A stretch of 64,000 nucleotides of DNA from Yinghuangia seranimata (lineage in GTDB: Bacteria; Actinomycetota; Actinomycetes; Streptomycetales; Streptomycetaceae). The notes under the pieces were generated by a model, which saw only the letters and a program-made list of their open reading frames with translations, had not been told where the DNA came from and searched no databases. Positions within the stretch are counted from its first letter, which is position 1, and each line of letters begins with the position of its first letter. The stretch lies in the NCBI RefSeq assembly GCF_029953285.1, contig NZ_JASAOI010000081.1, forward strand, positions 1 through 64,000, in the 5' to 3' direction. Positions 60,833 to 64,000 of the stretch are shown in pieces. The translations under genes were made by a program, and so were the position numbers.

Positions 60833-61615
60833 TCAGACGAGCGTGAGGGTCAGCGTGGCCGTGTAGGAGCCGGGCACGACGCCCGACGCCGGCAGCCGCA
60901 GCGAGAAGTCGCCGCCGACCTCGAACTGCCCGCCCGTCACCTCTCGGTCCGACGGCGTCGAACACAGCAGTGCGGTACGGCTCTTGTCGGTGCGCGATCC
61001 GGGGACCGCCTTGCTCGGGTACGGCCCCGCGCCGTCGCGCGGGGCGCAGCGCGGCTGCCAGTCCAGTCCGTCGGCGCCGAGCTTGTCGCCACGAGTGGTC
61101 GCGAAGTCCGACATGGTCGCGGTGAGCGACCAGCCGAGCCGCGAGCCGCGGAAGTCCTGGACCAGCAGCGCCGGGAGCGTTCCGACGGCGGTGCGGGTCA
61201 TCGGCATGACGACGAGCTTGGGCTCGCCCGACGCCTCGGTCTCCCGGACGGTGAACGGGCCCGCGAGGATCCGGGCGCCGACCGGGGCGACCTGGATGCC
61301 GCCCGGGTCCGCCGGGCCGGCCTGGACGACCCGGGTGTCGTAGACCAGCGACGTGCCGTCCTGGCCCGGCGCGGCGGGCGTGCTCGGGGGCGGTGCCTGC
61401 GGCGGCGCGGGGGGCGGCGTCTCCGGCATGACCCCCGGGGTGTCCCGCGGTTCCGCGACCGACTCGACCTGCGGGTCCGCCGCGTCGCCGCAGTCGGGCC
61501 CGGCACAGCCGCCGGCCGGGAAGAGCAGGAAGGTCGCCAGGACCAGCGTGCTGACGCAGACGGCGAACGCCGTCCCCAGCAAGGCCGCGGTCCCCCGCCC
61601 GGGCCGGTACGACAT
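60833..61615 (-). CDS. Secreted protein with WxL-like C-terminal domain
   Basis: A 260-residue protein with an N-terminal membrane or signal segment (about 11-33), a Pro-rich spacer (about 60-85) and a C-terminal beta domain. LLVQDFRGSRLGWSLTATMS carries the first WxL-type motif (Trp162-Ser-Leu164), followed by SDF. The end, GVVPGSYTATLTLTLV, sits where the second WxL motif falls in Firmicutes proteins, but Trp is replaced by Leu. WxL domains bind the peptidoglycan surface non-covalently. The start overlaps the upstream gene by one base; the upstream-next gene is DUF916-like, the usual WxL partner. Confidence 0.7.
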   Translation of the reverse strand: MSYRPGRGTAALLGTAFAVCVSTLVLATFLLFPAGGCAGPDCGDAADPQVESVAEPRDTPGVMPETPPPAPPQAPPPSTPAAPGQDGTSLVYDTRVVQAGPADPGGIQVAPVGARILAGPFTVRETEASGEPKLVVMPMTRTAVGTLPALLVQDFRGSRLGWSLTATMSDFATTRGDKLGADGLDWQPRCAPRDGAGPYPSKAVPGSRTDKSRTALLCSTPSDREVTGGQFEVGGDFSLRLPASGVVPGSYTATLTLTLV

Positions 61616-62970
61616 CAGGCATCGTCTCCCTCGCCGGGGTTCCAGGCGAGGCCGCGCGCGACGTCCTCGGGTCTGACGACCCGGCGTCCGGGCGCGGGTT
61701 CGGGCGAGGGCGGTGCGACGGGCGGCGGCGCGGGCACGGCGGTGGACGAAGTGGTGTCCACCGCAGGGGAGTCCGAAGCGGGCGACGGCTTGGCCGACGA
61801 CTCGGAGAACAACGGACCGCTGATGACCACGGTCTCGGAGACCGAACGGCGCGGTGTCCCGCCGCCGACCGCGAGCACCGGCTCACGCGCGGGCTCCGGA
61901 GCCGTCGCGGGCGACGGGGTCTCCGCCGGCGCGGATCCGCCGCGTTTGCCGGCCGCCTCCTTGATGACCGAGCCTCCCGGCAGCCCGACCGCGCGGTCCT
62001 TCTCGATGGCGCGTTCCTCGCGGTTGCTGCGGACGGCTCCCACCAGCGAGACGCCGAGCCGCCACACCGTCATCGGGGCGACGACGATCAGGAGGCCGCC
62101 GAACAGGTAGACGCCCCAAGGCCGTCCGACGTTGAGCACCTGCTCGTCGACGACCTGGTTCTCGTACATCACGCGGTAGCGGAACTGGCCGTGCTGGCGC
62201 GGCTCCAGTTCGATCGGGATCTTGACGGTGACGCGCTGGCCCGGGTTGATCGTGCCCTGCCAGTCCCACGTCGACCAGGTCGGCGCGAACACGCCCTCGA
62301 ACGTGGCGATCTTGAACCGCGGGTTGACGATCGGGCTCTGGCCCATGTTGCCGACCTCGATCTCGAACCGCCGGCTGACCGGCGACCCGAACCAGGTGAA
62401 CAACGTGTCCTTGCCGGTCATCTTGCTGGTGAGGAACACCAGGCGGCCGGGCGTTTTCACGTCCGCCGGCAGCGCGGCGAACGGCGCGCCCTCGATCTCC
62501 AGCGGGGCGGTGTGGTCCTGCTGGTCGGTGCCGGTGACCGTGACCGCCCGCACCACGCACGGGCACGGGACGGGCGGCAGCGCGACCTTGAGCGACACGT
62601 TGATCATGCCGGCGTCGCTGACGGGCGTCTGGACGGCTGACGGCAGCGCGCAAGTACGGGTGCCGCCGAGGGCGTTCTGACCGCACACGGAGATGTTCAC
62701 GAGCGCGCCCTTGGGCCAGCCGGCGCCGGTGACGCGGACGACCGCGTCGGCCTTGCTCTTGCCGGGGTCGAGGGACAGCGATGCGGGCCCGGTCCCGTTG
62801 TCGGACGCGGACGGCTTCGGGCTGGGAGCGGAGGTCGCCGCCGTGGCGGGCGCCGCGAGCGCGGCGAGCACGAGTCCGAGGAACGCGAGCACACACAAGA
62901 ACGCCCCCGGGCGCGGTCGGCTGACCGCCGACCGCGCCGGAGGTGTGGAGCGGGGAGGTGCGAAGGACAT
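61615..62970 (-). CDS. Exported Ig-like protein with one membrane helix and long Pro-rich tail
   Basis: A 451-residue protein. Signal segment at about 20-45; an Ig-like domain with VVRVTGAGWPKGALVNISVC and CPCVVRAVTVTG (about 65-160) resembles neocarzinostatin-type folds. A second beta region includes FEIEVGNMGQSPIVNPRFKI and PGQRVTVKIPIELEPRQHGQ (about 190-275). A membrane helix near 290-310 (YLFGGLLIVVAPMTVWRLGV) is followed by an intracellular Arg/Glu segment and a Pro-rich tail. One-base overlaps link it to both neighbours, indicating one complex or pathway. No enzymatic motif seen. Confidence 0.68.
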   Translation of the reverse strand: MSFAPPRSTPPARSAVSRPRPGAFLCVLAFLGLVLAALAAPATAATSAPSPKPSASDNGTGPASLSLDPGKSKADAVVRVTGAGWPKGALVNISVCGQNALGGTRTCALPSAVQTPVSDAGMINVSLKVALPPVPCPCVVRAVTVTGTDQQDHTAPLEIEGAPFAALPADVKTPGRLVFLTSKMTGKDTLFTWFGSPVSRRFEIEVGNMGQSPIVNPRFKIATFEGVFAPTWSTWDWQGTINPGQRVTVKIPIELEPRQHGQFRYRVMYENQVVDEQVLNVGRPWGVYLFGGLLIVVAPMTVWRLGVSLVGAVRSNREERAIEKDRAVGLPGGSVIKEAAGKRGGSAPAETPSPATAPEPAREPVLAVGGGTPRRSVSETVVISGPLFSESSAKPSPASDSPAVDTTSSTAVPAPPPVAPPSPEPAPGRRVVRPEDVARGLAWNPGEGDDA

Positions 62971-64000
62971 CAGCCGCCGACCCCCGCCGGGTCGGCGGTG
63001 GGCTCCTGCTGGGGCGTGCCGCCTCCGGCACCGCCGCGCTTCTTGTCCTTCTTCGCGGGGGAGTTCGGCTCGTCGGCCGCGTTGTCGCCCGGCGTGTCGG
63101 GCTTCTTGGGCTTGGCCCCGTCGCCACCGGAACTTCCGCCCTTGGCACGGCGGTTGCGCAGGTACGACCAGGCGAACCCGGCGACGACGAGCAGGAACGC
63201 CAGGGTCACGAGCGCGGGCCACGGCACCGCCGTGTAGCTGGTGCTCTCGCTGTCCTCGAGCTTCTGGCCGTTCGACTGGGAGATGACCTTCACCGACACC
63301 GAGACGTGGTCCATGAGCGGCGCGTCGTTCCACACCTGCGAGAGCTCGACGCTCTGGCCGGGCAGCAGCGGTTCGGGCGCGGTGCTGGTCTTGTTCAGCA
63401 GCTTGCCGAACAGGCCGTCGGCCTTGAGCACGTAGCTCGGCGTGATCATGACGTTGCCGCGGTTGACCACCGTGTAGTGGATGACGGCCTTGTCCGAGCC
63501 GAAGAAGTCGCCGAAGCCGGTGCTGCGTTCGACGCGCACGTCGCGGACCTCGACACCGGGCAGCGCGTCGCCCGCGACCCGCAGGTAGATGCGGGCGCCG
63601 ATCTGCATCTGCTCGTCGACGCGGAAGTCGCCCTTCTGCTCGCGCTTGTACACCTCGGTGTTGAGCGCGGTCATGGCGCCGGCGTGGTCGCCGGGGCGGG
63701 CGTTCGGCGGGATCGTGATCGTGAACGGGATGGTCGCCTGCTGGTTCGGCTTCAGCGTGACCTCGGTCTGGCCGCCGGCCACCTTGAGCCACAGGCCGAC
63801 GTCGGTCTGCTGGTCGGTGATCTGCCTGATGCCGAAGGCGCCGTCGCGCGGCGTGTTGTACGCGTCCGAGCCGAACAGCTTGAACGTCATGTCGTGGTCG
63901 GAGGTGTTCGAGAGGACGGCCACGTCCGAGACCGTGGTCCCGGGGGCTCCGTCCAGGAAGAAGTAGCGCCGGTCGTTCTGCTTGTTGGCGTCGGTGACCA
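62970..64000 (-). CDS. DUF916/WxL-interacting-type membrane protein (5' end beyond window)
   Basis: Partial: the coding frame runs off the right edge, so the signal peptide is not seen. The visible 340 or so residues open with RRYFFLDGAPGTTVSDVAVL, then the DUF916-type region with GVWLKVAGG-like VGLWLKVAGGQTEVTLKPNQ and FTITIPPNARPGDHAGAM. A second beta domain includes VIHYTVVNRGNVMITPSYVL and GLFGKLLNKTSTAPEPLLPG. A C-terminal helix (ALVTLAFLLVVAGFAWSYL) and a Lys/Gly-rich tail follow. In Firmicutes such proteins bridge WxL proteins and peptidoglycan. First visible gene of the cluster. Confidence 0.82.
   Translation of the reverse strand, partial: VTDANKQNDRRYFFLDGAPGTTVSDVAVLSNTSDHDMTFKLFGSDAYNTPRDGAFGIRQITDQQTDVGLWLKVAGGQTEVTLKPNQQATIPFTITIPPNARPGDHAGAMTALNTEVYKREQKGDFRVDEQMQIGARIYLRVAGDALPGVEVRDVRVERSTGFGDFFGSDKAVIHYTVVNRGNVMITPSYVLKADGLFGKLLNKTSTAPEPLLPGQSVELSQVWNDAPLMDHVSVSVKVISQSNGQKLEDSESTSYTAVPWPALVTLAFLLVVAGFAWSYLRNRRAKGGSSGGDGAKPKKPDTPGDNAADEPNSPAKKDKKRGGAGGGTPQQEPTADPAGVGG

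Overview
The window is very high-GC DNA with GTG starts, GGAGG-type ribosome sites and gene families typical of filamentous actinomycetes: arrays of LytR-CpsA-Psr (LCP) ligases, a SapA-like spore protein, actinomycete phospholipase A2, and a purE-purK-GtrA-two-component order. It fits a Streptomycetales-like chromosome. The genus cannot be fixed from the sequence alone. No tRNA, rRNA, CRISPR array, phage or plasmid replication gene was seen.

Layout. 0.5-6.4 kb: a 3-methyladenine-type DNA glycosylase, a lone glycosyltransferase, a secreted PGRP-type amidase, an IS200/IS605-type tnpB broken by an in-frame TGA, and a TIGR03089-like protein. 6.4-14 kb: four tandem LCP genes. 14-17.2 kb: a decayed copy of a beta-propeller gene, an AT-richer insert with a SapA-like secreted protein, and the intact beta-propeller gene. 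17.2-23.2 kb: enzymes that together match the route from UDP-GlcNAc to a UDP-2,3-diacetamido uronic acid (6-dehydrogenase, 2-epimerase, Gfo/Idh 3-dehydrogenase, PLP aminotransferase, left-handed beta-helix acetyltransferase), with a phospholipase A2 gene between the two halves. 23.2-37 kb: a Wzm/Wzt-type ABC exporter and a dense array of family-4-like glycosyltransferases, including a 1135-residue fusion of two modules that are separate genes on either side. The whole run from about 36.95 kb down to 20.38 kb reads as one minus-strand operon ending in a double hairpin. 37-37.9 kb is a non-coding stretch with degenerate repeats. 37.9-42.4 kb: a GT2 glycosyltransferase diverging from two more LCP genes. 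The simplest reading is that the sugars are made and assembled in the cytoplasm, exported by the ABC transporter and joined to peptidoglycan by LCP proteins, giving a cell-wall glycopolymer.

42.5-54.8 kb: an Hsp90-like ATPase paired with a 1052-residue TPR-like protein, a Cys-rich secreted protein, an acyl-CoA dehydrogenase, UDP-glucose dehydrogenase, two tandem CoA-binding proteins, purE/purK and two tandem GtrA membrane proteins. 54.8-56.8 kb: an OmpR-type two-component system.

57-64 kb: a six-gene minus-strand cluster of secreted or surface proteins. It combines a DUF916-type protein (cut by the window edge), an Ig-like membrane protein, a protein with a WxL-type motif, two proteins with sortase-E-like LAxTG anchors, and a related transmembrane protein. 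It resembles the WxL surface system known from Firmicutes, in an actinomycete setting, and is the most interesting locus here together with the modular glycosyltransferase array.
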